The notes beneath the pieces are model-generated. The model was given only the letters and a program-made list of their open reading frames with translations. It ran no database searches and was not told the origin of the DNA. From an uncultured Mollicutes bacterium (GTDB lineage Bacteria; Bacillota_I; Bacilli_A; RFN20; CAG-826), in assembly GCA_900545015.1 (NCBI GenBank), contig UQXJ01000002.1, positions 26,079-90,078 on the forward strand: a DNA stretch of 64,000 bases. The letters run 5' to 3'. Made by a program: the position numbers and the translations under genes. This document shows, piece after piece, positions 35,324-43,923 of this stretch. Within the stretch, counting starts at the first letter, position 1. The number at the start of each line of letters is the position of its first letter.

Positions 35324-35410
35324 GCGCAGTATAACACGAAAAATATGAGTTAATCAACTTATTAAACTGAGCAAAAATGTTGATATTTAATAAAGTGCGC
35401 AGTATAGTAC
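35324..35410 (+). repeat. Pair of direct repeats GCGCAGTATARYAC before ATPase 2
   Basis: GCGCAGTATAACAC at 35324-35337 and GCGCAGTATAGTAC at 35397-35410, 73 bp apart. The second copy contains the likely -10 box (TATAGT, 35403-35408) with TTGATA at 35380-35385 as -35 and a 17-base spacer. The first also holds a TATAAC. Confidence 0.65.
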
Positions 35411-35437
35411 AATTAAAGACTTATGTGAGGTGAGCTT

Positions 35438-36619
35438 ATGATTATTCGAGAAAAATATTTAAAAGAAATTAGACCTTTTTATGATAGTGATTTAATTAAA
35501 ATCATTACAGGAATAAGAAGATGTGGCAAATCAGTTATTCTTAAAACTATTTATGATGAAATAAATAAAAATTCTTCAAATACCATATATTTGGATTTTG
35601 AAGATGCAGGCGACTTAAAGAAGGCAGGAACTTTAGAATTATTGCTGAATTATATTGATAAAAATAGAAAAGATGGTAAGTGCTATATTTTTTTAGATGA
35701 GGTTCAGAATATAAAAGATTGGGCGATAGCAGTCAGAACATTAAGACTTCATAATAATTCAGTATTTATATCTGGTTCTAATTCTAAATTATTATCAAAA
35801 GAATTTGCTACTGAATTATCTGGCAGATATGTATCTTTTAGAATTAGACCATTTGTTTATAAAGAAATAATTGAGTATTCAAAAGAAATTGGAAGAAAGT
35901 TTAACATAACAGATTATCTAATATGGGGCGGTTTTCCAAAAAGATTTGATATGGAAAATGAAGAATCAACTGTTAGATATTTAGAAGATTTAGAAGATAC
36001 TATTGTTATAAAAGATTTAATTAAAAGATATAAAATCAAAAAACCTGAATTATTTAAAAAGTTTGTAAATTTTGTGCTGAGAAATAATTCAAGATTATTA
36101 TCTGCAAGATCAATTCACAAGTATTTATTAGGTCAAGGTGTTGAATGCTCATCAAATACAATTTTAGGATATATGCATTATTTAAAAGAAGCATATGTAA
36201 TAGAAGAATTACCTCAATATTCAACAAAAGTAAAAAGAGAATTAAATTTCAATCCCAAATTATATAATTCTGATGTTTGTTTTAATTCACTAAAAGTTGA
36301 TAACGGAAGATACGACTTAGATCATAATTTAGAAAACATTGTATATAATGAACTTTTATATATGGGATATGCTTTAAAAGTTTTTGATAACAAAGGGAAA
36401 GAAATAGATTTTTTAGCAACTAAGAGCGGAAAAACATTTTTAATTCAAGTTGCATATAGTGTAGTTGATGAAAAAGCATATAATAGAGAATTTGATGCTT
36501 TTGCTGATTTAGATAACGCTAATCAAAAAATATTAATAACTAATGATGAGGTAGATTATTCATCATCAACAGTGAGACATATTAAATTAGAAGATTTCTT
36601 AATGATGGAGGAATTATAG
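35438..36619 (+). CDS. AAA+ ATPase with DUF4143 C-terminal domain (ATPase 2)
   Basis: A 393-residue protein of the compact DUF4143 type. Walker A GIRRCGKSV is at about 25-33, Walker B CYIFLDEVQN at about 83-92, sensor FISGSNSKLL after it. The C-terminal domain has the DUF4143 elements SIHKYLLGQGVECSSNTILGYMHYL and the nuclease-like GKEIDFLATKSG followed by FLIQVAYSV, where the usual E-x-K is replaced by Q-V-A, so a nuclease site is probably inactive. Only distantly related to ATPase 1. Ribosome site GAGGTGAG; promoter overlaps the direct repeats. No partner gene is adjacent. Confidence 0.88.
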   Translation: MIIREKYLKEIRPFYDSDLIKIITGIRRCGKSVILKTIYDEINKNSSNTIYLDFEDAGDLKKAGTLELLLNYIDKNRKDGKCYIFLDEVQNIKDWAIAVRTLRLHNNSVFISGSNSKLLSKEFATELSGRYVSFRIRPFVYKEIIEYSKEIGRKFNITDYLIWGGFPKRFDMENEESTVRYLEDLEDTIVIKDLIKRYKIKKPELFKKFVNFVLRNNSRLLSARSIHKYLLGQGVECSSNTILGYMHYLKEAYVIEELPQYSTKVKRELNFNPKLYNSDVCFNSLKVDNGRYDLDHNLENIVYNELLYMGYALKVFDNKGKEIDFLATKSGKTFLIQVAYSVVDEKAYNREFDAFADLDNANQKILITNDEVDYSSSTVRHIKLEDFLMMEEL

Positions 36620-36896
36620 TATTGTATATGAAATAATTCCGATAAAATTATTTTTATCATCCAAAATCCTAATGTTTGTAAACACTTAAAAGCAAAATGA
36701 ACTATAAGCCAAATTGCTAAACGTTGTAACGTTAAATTGCCAATTTGAATATTTTAATGCTTGAGAACAGGCATTTAATGCAATCATAAGAAAATTAATT
36801 AGAATATTTATTGAACCAAAATCGAATTGAGCAAAGAAACTAGGACGGATATAAATGAAATTGAAATATGACTTTGTTTTATTCGTCTAGAAAAAC
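36620..36896. other. Gene-free stretch after ATPase 2
   Basis: No coding signal in six frames. The only structure I see is a short palindrome AACGTT-GTA-ACGTT around 36719-36732. Probably eroded mobile DNA. Confidence 0.35.
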
Positions 36897-36965
36897 AAAT
36901 CATACGGAATAGAAATACAAAATCATACGGAATAGAAACTTTAAATCATACGGAATGACATAAAA
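36897..36965 (+). repeat. Three 23-bp tandem repeats before the ATPase remnant
   Basis: AAATCATACGGAAT begins at 36897, 36920 and 36943, exactly 23 bp apart; the last 4-9 bases of each unit vary. The array stands just upstream of the mutated ATPase copy, as other arrays stand upstream of intact ATPase genes. Confidence 0.8.
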
Positions 36966-36999
36966 TATAGTTGTAGAAGATAGCATAGAAAATAGAGAA

Positions 37000-37274
37000 T
37001 ACTTTAGTTGAGGCTAAAGCTTAAAATGGTAATACCAAGTCTAGTAAAACGGTTATGAGTCATCCTGAACACTATGGTAAAACTAAACTTATAAAAATTG
37101 GTGATTAAAATATTGGTGGTAATGATGATATGGTCACAAGACCACATTATCTCGTCTTTATATTAGGCAAACTTAAATATGATTTTTAATATTATTCAAC
37201 ACCTAATAGATAAATCTCACTTATTTAGCAATAAATAAAATGCTGTTTATGAAAAAATAAGTTTAGCTAAATGC
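37000..37274 (+). pseudogene. Partial, mutated duplicate of the 3' end of ATPase 1
   Basis: About 275 bases match 34536-34812 with few changes, covering the last ~60 codons of ATPase 1 and about 85 bases beyond its stop. Two in-frame stops interrupt the frame (AAA to TAA after GAGGCTAAAGC, and TAC to TAA in the GDYN segment), so it cannot be expressed. The match extends past the stop, so this is a DNA duplication or a recombination scar, not a separate gene. Confidence 0.85.
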
Positions 37275-37291
37275 AAGTCTAAATATTACTC

Positions 37292-37624
37292 GTGGATTGA
37301 AAAGAAGTATATCGTTTATGCAAAGAAGCTAAAGTAAACATTTCATACATTAATAATGAAAATGATTTTACAATCGAATTCTCTAGAATAGATAGAAATA
37401 AAATTGGCGAATTAAATGGCGAATTAAATGGCGAATTATCTAAAGAGGAATTCTCTGTTCTAACCGTTTTTAAAACTAATAAAAATGTGATAAAAGCTGA
37501 AGTTATTAAACAAGCTGAACTTTCAAGCCGAGCAATTGATAGAATCATAAAATCATTAAAAGAAAAAGAATTGCTAAGAAGAGTGGGCTCAAATAAAATT
37601 GGTTATTGGGAAGTTTTGAAATAG
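37292..37624 (+). pseudogene. C-terminal fragment of an AlbA-type ATP-binding regulator
   Basis: From 37307 to the TAG at 37622 the plus strand reads VYRLCKEAKVNISYINNENDF... through FSVLTVFKTNKNVIKAEVIKQAELSSRAIDRIIKSLKEKELLRRVGSNKIGYWEV, the winged-helix end of the 'ATP-binding protein' family with AlbA_2/GHKL domains. The preceding TRGLKR (expected G-R-G-I-K) is in another frame, so a one-base shift breaks it. No start and no N-terminal domains remain. Contains a 12-bp tandem repeat. Confidence 0.7.
37406..37437 (+). repeat. 12-bp tandem repeat GGCGAATTAAAT (2.7 copies)
   Basis: Units start at 37406, 37418 and 37430 and encode GELN-GELN-GEL in the AlbA-type fragment. A slippage-prone microrepeat. 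Confidence 0.7.
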
Positions 37625-38112
37625 AATTTTTTCTTTTGAAGTTAATTTGTAAATTTACTTTTTATGCTGATATTAAAACTATTGAAAATTATATTTGCAA
37701 TATTTGTGAGCAAGCAATGCGAGATAGCGAGATTAGACTTATTTTGAAGTTGCAAAATGCGAGTATAAAATCAAACAGATCTAGAAAACTATAAATGCGA
37801 ATTGCAGCAACGTCATTAGTTTCAAATATTTTTTTGGAAAACATAATATTAAAAGTATAGGAATATTAAAACTGCCATAACTAATAAATTAGCAGTTGTC
37901 TTTATTTTGTGGACAACTGAATTATAGTAAGTTATTAGGAAAAATTTCTTCTTTTCCACAAGCGCAATTATAATATCACTAATGAAAAGTTTTCAGCTTT
38001 TCATCCTTCATGTGCAAATAAGTATTTTTTTAAAATTCTTTTAATTGGCATTCATTTACTAGTAGAATAAACATAAAATATAAGGCAAAAAACTTATATT
38101 AAGAATTGTTTT
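37625..38112. other. Gene-free stretch with one hairpin
   Basis: No gene I can support. At 37869-37897 AACTGC...GCAGTT with inner TAAT/ATTA forms a terminator-like hairpin followed by GTCTTTATTTTG. Confidence 0.35.
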
Positions 38113-38376
38113 ATGAATAAAATTACTGTAAAAAATATTAAAATTGATGTAACTGGAATTGGGGATGATGATTTTATTAGTCTTACTGATATGGCGAAAA
38201 TTAAGAATTCAGAATTTCCTGCTGATGTGATTAAAAACTGGATGAGACTTAGAGCAACAATTGAATTTCTTGGCATCTAGGAACAAATAAATAATGCAAA
38301 TTTTAACATGGTCGAATTCGACCAGTTTAAAAATGAATCTGGTCATAATTTTTTTGTAATGACTCCAACTAAATAG
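38113..38376 (+). pseudogene. KilA-N domain gene interrupted by two TAG codons
   Basis: The frame starts MNKITVKNIKIDVTGIGDD and gives FISLTDMAK, then NWMRLRATIEFLGI-stop-EQINNANFNMVEFDQF, then FVMTPTK-stop. This is the KilA-N domain found in phage and mobile-element proteins. Both TAG codons (38278-38280 and 38374-38376) stand where the family has tryptophan (GIWEQ and TPTKW), so each is a TGG to TAG change. After the second stop the sequence no longer resembles the family. Not functional as read. Confidence 0.8.
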
Positions 38377-38513
38377 ATAAAATACTATAGTTTAATTCAA
38401 TTATTTCAAGAATGCTTTCCTTTTAGAACAAATAACTTTGTTTTAGCTAGTATAACTTAAAGCAATTGCTTTAATACTATTTATAAAATAATAATCTATT
38501 TTAAATATAAATA

Positions 38514-38549
38514 AGGATGATGTAGCAAAGTAAAATGCTACATCATCCT
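38514..38549. repeat. Perfect 14-bp inverted repeat with 8-base loop
   Basis: AGGATGATGTAGCA, loop AAGTAAAA, TGCTACATCATCCT. There is no T run on the plus strand and only a weak one on the minus strand. It may be the end hairpin of a lost insertion element or a bidirectional terminator separating the island from the lipoprotein operon. Confidence 0.7.
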
Positions 38550-38679
38550 ATGCATTATTAAGAACATATTAAGATTTTGCTAATTTAAAATGACAATCTT
38601 TTTTGTAGTTTGATAATACTTTCATGCGATGTTCGTGACGAAATTGCAAAATAGTAACATCTTTTACGGAGGTAATTGC

Positions 38680-41600
38680 ATGAAAGGAAAATTTTTAATT
38701 TTTAGTATAACTGCTCTTTTGTCTTTAACAGGTTTAACAAATTGTTCTAGTACAACTGGCGGTGGTAATACAGATACTACGTGTCCTGAATGTCCACCTT
38801 GTGAAGACAAGGGTGATGGAAAAGACGATGGACAAGGTGGAGGAACAGAAAAACCTGACACTAAAGTTGATCCTTCCCAAGGACTTATTAGTCCAGAAAA
38901 GTCTGAATGGGGAGATAAAATTACTAATTTAATGGTTGAATATCTTGGAGGAGGAATTTTACCACTTATCGAACTTGGCGATGGCGAATTTGATGCTGAG
39001 TTTGTTAAAAACGATGAGAAAGAAGATTATAAATCATATTTAAAAATCGTTGGTGGTAGTTTCTTATCTTCAAAACTTGAATCAGCAGTAAAATTATATA
39101 AAGAACATTACTGGAATGCATTAATGATTGGTGAATCATTCTATGCTTCAAATGATTTAATAAAAGTTGAAGTAGAAGTTAGCAAAAACTACAATGGCTT
39201 ATTTGAATTAAAAGCATTCTATCAAGAACCATTTAATCCAAAAGATGCAACTGCATGGAATGAACAAACTGAAGCATTAATTAAAGAACGTTTTGGTAGA
39301 TTTGTAGTTCCATTTACTTATCTTGGAACAGTCAATTATGATTCTTCAATTAATGAAGAAGGAGCATTAGTTGTAAGTGGTGGAACTTGGAGTGATTCTG
39401 CTATTAATCAATTTGAAACATCTTTTAAAGGCTGGGAAATAACAAAAGATGAAGAAGTCTTAACTACAAGATATGCAACATTTAAAGATGGTGAAAATGA
39501 ATTAAACGCTACTTTAACAAAAGCTCATAATAAAGCTGAACTTCAAGTATCAATCAAAGAAGCATTTGATTCATCTAATCAATCAGCTTGGTCATCAGAA
39601 GTTCTTAAAGAAATGGATAAATCTTTAAATAAAACTGTCTTACCTTATGTTTATTTAGGAGCTATTTATCCAACAATTGATAAAGCTACAACAAATGAAA
39701 GAAATCTTACTTTAGTTGGAAAGTTCTGGGATGATAAAATCTTAGAAAATGCTAAAGACGCATTTAAAATAGATTCATCCTGGAGTGAAAAAACTGTTGA
39801 AAGTGGAGTTGCTTTTACAAAATCTAATGAGTTTGATAGCTATGAAGTTGTTGTTGATAAAAATGAAAGTGGTCTTCCAACTTTAAAAGCATCAAGAACA
39901 GAAGTTTATAACGAAACAACTTTAAAAGCTTATCCTGAAGATCTCAAAACAGCATTTAAAGATAAATATGCTGAAGAAATGGATACTATTCCATTCTTAT
40001 ATTTAGGTACAGCATATCCTACATTAAATACTGAAATCCCTGCAAAACACGAAGAAGATACAAGTAAACTTGTTATTACAGGTGGCGTATACAATTCAAA
40101 AATCTTAGATAATTTTAGAACTAAATTTACTAAAGAAGCAGGCTGGTATACAGCAATTGATAATACTCATGAAGATTCTGGAACTAAAAACGATGAACCA
40201 AGTGATATATTAGCAGTTGCAATTAAAAACACAGGAGAATTCACATATAAAGTTGGTTTAGTTACTTTAGAAAATGCTGGTGAAAAAACAGCTTATCTTG
40301 AAATCAATAGATCAAAAAATATAACTACAGCCGCTACAAAATGGAGCGATGAAACTTTAGCTAACATGTCTAAAGTTTTAGGAAGTGATGTTACATTGCC
40401 TTTCTTCGATGTAGGTAGAGATACACTTGAAATTGCCTTCGATGAATCTGGACATCTTGAAATTCAATTTGTTGCTGATCACACTAATGTATCCTTTAGA
40501 GTATGGTCTGCAATTGATAGTTTAACAAAAGCAGATTGGGAATTAACTATTGCTCATAACGATACATATTACGATTCAGAAGCTTGGATTAATCAAGTTT
40601 CTGCAACAAAAGACTTTAATGGTAAAAAAGTTCAAGTTCAAATTAACATTAACGCAAGTGCTTATTATAGATTTGTATTGAAAGGCGGAGTTAGTCCAGT
40701 TGAAACTTATGATGCTAGTAAAGTAAACGGAAGTTGGAGCGAAGATATAAGTTCAGTAATTAAAGATAAATATAAAATTGATTTCCCTTACATCTATTTA
40801 GGTACTGATAATCCTTATATATTCGAGGATACCGAAGAAGGTACTACAAAAATTATTGGTAATGCTTTAACTAATGAATTATTTGTAAATGCAAAAGATG
40901 TATTAACAAAGAATGGTTTCTTAATTGATACAAGTGCATCTTGGGATATGCTTGTTAAAGCAACAAAAGAAAATAGCGATGGTAATATTGTAAATGTTGA
41001 AGTTAGTTATCATGATAACAAACCTTATATTAGCTTCTCATTAACTGAAGTATTTAAACCAGGCACTCAAACAGCATGGGATTCAAAAACTCAAGAATCT
41101 TTAAATAAAGAACTTCCTAGTGGTGTTACACTTCCTTATTTATATTTAGGAACAGCAGAACCAACATCAACTTTTGATACAAAAAATAATGTCAAAAAGA
41201 TCTCTATAGTTGGTGGAAAATGGGATGATGCAGTTATTAATTTATCTAAATCATCACTTGAAACTAATTCATTTAGTGTTTCAATCGACTCTTCCTCATA
41301 TTATACAGGTCCATCACTTCTTGCACATAAATTATTAGAAAGCTCTAGTGCAAAAGCTATAAGACTTAAATTAAGTGAAAATCGTGATGATAAAATTGAA
41401 CTTGATGTATATATTGACTTGGTACCAGACGCTCCAAGTGATAAAATAGCAACTTGGGACGAATTCCCTAAGTATTATGGAACTTCTGTTACAGATGCTA
41501 TGCAAACATATTTAGGAACTAAATTACCTGAATTCATTCCTAGTGCACTTGTACCATCTGCAGATGATAGCATTAGTATCAGCTCACCATATTCTCAACT

Positions 41601-42246
41601 TAGAAATAAGTATTTCAGTATGTATTCATACTATTGTGCTTATGACACATATTACTTATATGTAGCAATGGACAAACTTAAAGCTGAAGGATTTACAGTT
41701 AAATATAACCCATTCTCAAAAGATGAATTAGCTGGTTTCTCTGCTAGTAAAAAGGATGCAAATGGAACTTTATATATCTCATTTGCTCCATCAAGTGGTA
41801 ATTATAGCGATTCTAATAACGGAATGAGTTTATCGGCACTTTATCTCCCTGATGCATCTTTATACGATAGTACAACTGCATTCTCAGAATCTGAAAAGAA
41901 TACAATCTCTTCAAGTTTAGATGGGTTAGAACTTCCATATGCGAATCTTGGATCTGATAAATTAAAGATTACTGAAAGAACTAATGAAGTAAGTTTAATT
42001 GGTTACAATTATTCCGAAAAAATTATCGAAAATATTAAAAAGTCATATGGTGATGCTGGCTGGACAGTAAATGATACATATTCAATCAGTAATGGAGTCG
42101 CTTATAAAACTGTAAATGGCTTCTTAATTAAAAATGGTCATACTTACGTATTAACAGTTGTTCCAACTGTTTCAAAAGCAGTTAATGGAGGAGGAGCATT
42201 CTCTTCAAGCTCAGTTACAACTGAAGTTAAAGTAACAATGGCTTAA
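38680..42246 (+). CDS. Large surface lipoprotein with about nine internal repeats
   Basis: An 1188-residue lipoprotein with signal peptide and lipobox LTNC (Cys22), then a low-complexity linker rich in Gly, Asp and Cys (CPECPPCED). The rest consists of about nine related units of 110-130 residues. Each begins with a W-x-x-x/helix stretch, then LP-F/Y-x-Y-L-G-T-x-x-P (for example VPFTYLGTV, LPYVYLGAI, IPFLYLGTA, FPYIYLGTD, LPYLYLGTA, LPYANLGSD), followed by strands with I-x-G-G-x-W-D/S-D. I do not recognise the repeat family. Start at 38680 is set by ACGGAGGT and the lipoprotein signal. It opens the MoxR/BatA operon and is the likely outer-surface client or partner of that system. Confidence 0.82.
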   Translation: MKGKFLIFSITALLSLTGLTNCSSTTGGGNTDTTCPECPPCEDKGDGKDDGQGGGTEKPDTKVDPSQGLISPEKSEWGDKITNLMVEYLGGGILPLIELGDGEFDAEFVKNDEKEDYKSYLKIVGGSFLSSKLESAVKLYKEHYWNALMIGESFYASNDLIKVEVEVSKNYNGLFELKAFYQEPFNPKDATAWNEQTEALIKERFGRFVVPFTYLGTVNYDSSINEEGALVVSGGTWSDSAINQFETSFKGWEITKDEEVLTTRYATFKDGENELNATLTKAHNKAELQVSIKEAFDSSNQSAWSSEVLKEMDKSLNKTVLPYVYLGAIYPTIDKATTNERNLTLVGKFWDDKILENAKDAFKIDSSWSEKTVESGVAFTKSNEFDSYEVVVDKNESGLPTLKASRTEVYNETTLKAYPEDLKTAFKDKYAEEMDTIPFLYLGTAYPTLNTEIPAKHEEDTSKLVITGGVYNSKILDNFRTKFTKEAGWYTAIDNTHEDSGTKNDEPSDILAVAIKNTGEFTYKVGLVTLENAGEKTAYLEINRSKNITTAATKWSDETLANMSKVLGSDVTLPFFDVGRDTLEIAFDESGHLEIQFVADHTNVSFRVWSAIDSLTKADWELTIAHNDTYYDSEAWINQVSATKDFNGKKVQVQININASAYYRFVLKGGVSPVETYDASKVNGSWSEDISSVIKDKYKIDFPYIYLGTDNPYIFEDTEEGTTKIIGNALTNELFVNAKDVLTKNGFLIDTSASWDMLVKATKENSDGNIVNVEVSYHDNKPYISFSLTEVFKPGTQTAWDSKTQESLNKELPSGVTLPYLYLGTAEPTSTFDTKNNVKKISIVGGKWDDAVINLSKSSLETNSFSVSIDSSSYYTGPSLLAHKLLESSSAKAIRLKLSENRDDKIELDVYIDLVPDAPSDKIATWDEFPKYYGTSVTDAMQTYLGTKLPEFIPSALVPSADDSISISSPYSQLRNKYFSMYSYYCAYDTYYLYVAMDKLKAEGFTVKYNPFSKDELAGFSASKKDANGTLYISFAPSSGNYSDSNNGMSLSALYLPDASLYDSTTAFSESEKNTISSSLDGLELPYANLGSDKLKITERTNEVSLIGYNYSEKIIENIKKSYGDAGWTVNDTYSISNGVAYKTVNGFLIKNGHTYVLTVVPTVSKAVNGGGAFSSSSVTTEVKVTMA

Positions 42247-42277
42247 TTAAAACATTTTATTAAAGGATGGTTAAATT

Positions 42278-43888
42278 ATGTTAAAAAGTTTTATCAAAAG
42301 ATTAAAATTAGAAAAAATATTACAAGGATCAATCTATGCTTTAGGTGGTTTATTATTAACATCTAGCTTATTGATTGCTATCTTTCAAATTTTAAAATTG
42401 ACAGCTTGGTATTTTTATTTAATTGCTGTCGGTGGAGGTTTATTAACTTTTGTCATCATCCTTCTTGCTTATTATTTTGCTAAAAAAATAAAAGAAAAAG
42501 ATGCTGCTAAAAGAGTTGATAGTAACTTTGATCTTCACGAAAAAGCATCAACCATGGTTGAATTTGAAGGAAAAAGTGGCTTTTTAATCGAAAAGCAAAG
42601 AGAAGATGCTAAAAAATGTATTAAGCATACTAATCCTAAAAAACTTGCCATTAAATTAACAATGGCAAGTTTAGTTTTCCCTTTAATTGGAGGTGGCGCA
42701 TTTGCGACATCTTTCTTTACAAATAACATTGTTAATGCTTTTACTTTTGAAAATGATGATAATTTTGATAATGACACAGATAAAATTATCGATAATATCA
42801 AAGAATATATTGGAAAGAGTCAAGCTTCAGCTGCATTTAAAGAAAAATTATATAAGATCTTAGAAGATCTTCGTGAAGACCTAAAAGGTGATGTTTCAAT
42901 TCCTTCTAGAAGAGAAAAAGTAAATAAAGCAAAAGAAGAAGTTGATGTTGCTTTAGATGAAGTTAATACAAAAGAAGAAATCGGAGAAGCATTACTTAAA
43001 GAAGATAATGATTTTACAGAAGTTGGTGCAGTAGTTTCTAGTGCTGAAGTTGAAAAACTTGAAGCAGTATTTAAAAATTTCGCTGATCAATTAAATATAG
43101 TTGTTTCAACAACTGGTTTATTAGCACTTCTTGGAGAATGGATTAATAATCTTAAAGATTTCTTTAAAGGAGTAGATATTCCTAAAACTGATGCAAACTA
43201 TAATACATTCAAAAATTTATTAACAAAGTTTCAAGCAGTTCATGATAATGTCGAACAAAAACTTGCTGCAAGTTCGAATGCATCAGGTAAAGTAATCAAT
43301 CAATTAATTACAAGTTCACAAGAACAAGTTAAAAAAGCAATTGAAGAAGTTATTAAAGAACTTAAAACAAATTTAACTTTAGAAAAAGGAAATGATGAAC
43401 TTGCTAAAAAAGTTAAAGATTTAATGGACCAATTAATTGATCCTAATAGTGAGAAAAAAGATAATACCGGAGCTGAAGAAGGTGGAAATGGAAAACCTGA
43501 TGGCGAAGAAGGTGACATTGGCGATAAAGGCGACGAAGAAATCGATACCGATAAAGGCGATAGCGGAAATGCTGAAGGTGGTAAAGGTGACAGTGATGGC
43601 GAAAATGGCGATGGAAGCGGATCTGGCGATGGCGGAAAAGATGGCGAAGGCGATGGCCAAGGAAAAGGTGATGGCGCTTCTGGAGGCGGTGGTTCAACAA
43701 AGTACGGAAGTAACGACAAAGTCTACACTGGTGAAAATGGACAAACTGCTTATGGTGATGTAATTGGCGATTACCAAAATGGTGCAAGTGATGATGCTAA
43801 GGGCACTGGGGATGATGATTTAGAAGGCGCTATTGGAGATTATTTTGATGAACTCTATGGCGATGCAGATAGAAAATCTAACCCTTAA
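42278..43888 (+). CDS. Membrane protein with Gly/Asp-rich C-terminal tail, Bat-operon type
   Basis: A 536-residue protein. Two N-terminal membrane helices (about 17-40 and 44-68) and a third near 125-150 anchor it; a charged helical domain follows (about 160-385), then a tail of some 100 residues almost wholly Gly, Asp, Glu, Lys and Ser (about 390-470), then a final acidic segment. The layout is like the DUF4175-type proteins found next to MoxR/Bat genes in other phyla. The role is unknown. It lies between the lipoprotein and the MoxR ATPase in the same operon. Confidence 0.7.
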   Translation: MLKSFIKRLKLEKILQGSIYALGGLLLTSSLLIAIFQILKLTAWYFYLIAVGGGLLTFVIILLAYYFAKKIKEKDAAKRVDSNFDLHEKASTMVEFEGKSGFLIEKQREDAKKCIKHTNPKKLAIKLTMASLVFPLIGGGAFATSFFTNNIVNAFTFENDDNFDNDTDKIIDNIKEYIGKSQASAAFKEKLYKILEDLREDLKGDVSIPSRREKVNKAKEEVDVALDEVNTKEEIGEALLKEDNDFTEVGAVVSSAEVEKLEAVFKNFADQLNIVVSTTGLLALLGEWINNLKDFFKGVDIPKTDANYNTFKNLLTKFQAVHDNVEQKLAASSNASGKVINQLITSSQEQVKKAIEEVIKELKTNLTLEKGNDELAKKVKDLMDQLIDPNSEKKDNTGAEEGGNGKPDGEEGDIGDKGDEEIDTDKGDSGNAEGGKGDSDGENGDGSGSGDGGKDGEGDGQGKGDGASGGGGSTKYGSNDKVYTGENGQTAYGDVIGDYQNGASDDAKGTGDDDLEGAIGDYFDELYGDADRKSNP

Positions 43889-43923
43889 TTTATAGAAAAA
43901 CATTGTAGAAAGAAGGTATTTAT

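Noticed and set aside
37279..37548. 89-residue minus-strand frame over the AlbA-type fragment
   Set aside because: Shadow of the plus-strand coding remnant, whose family motifs are clear.
37606..37794. 62-residue plus-strand frame starting MGSFEIEFF
   Set aside because: It starts inside the AlbA-type fragment in another frame, has no ribosome site and no recognisable content.
43300..43787. Proline-, alanine- and histidine-rich frames on both strands at 43300-43787
   Set aside because: They are shadows of the Gly/Asp-rich tail of the 42278 gene; low-complexity codons keep other frames open.
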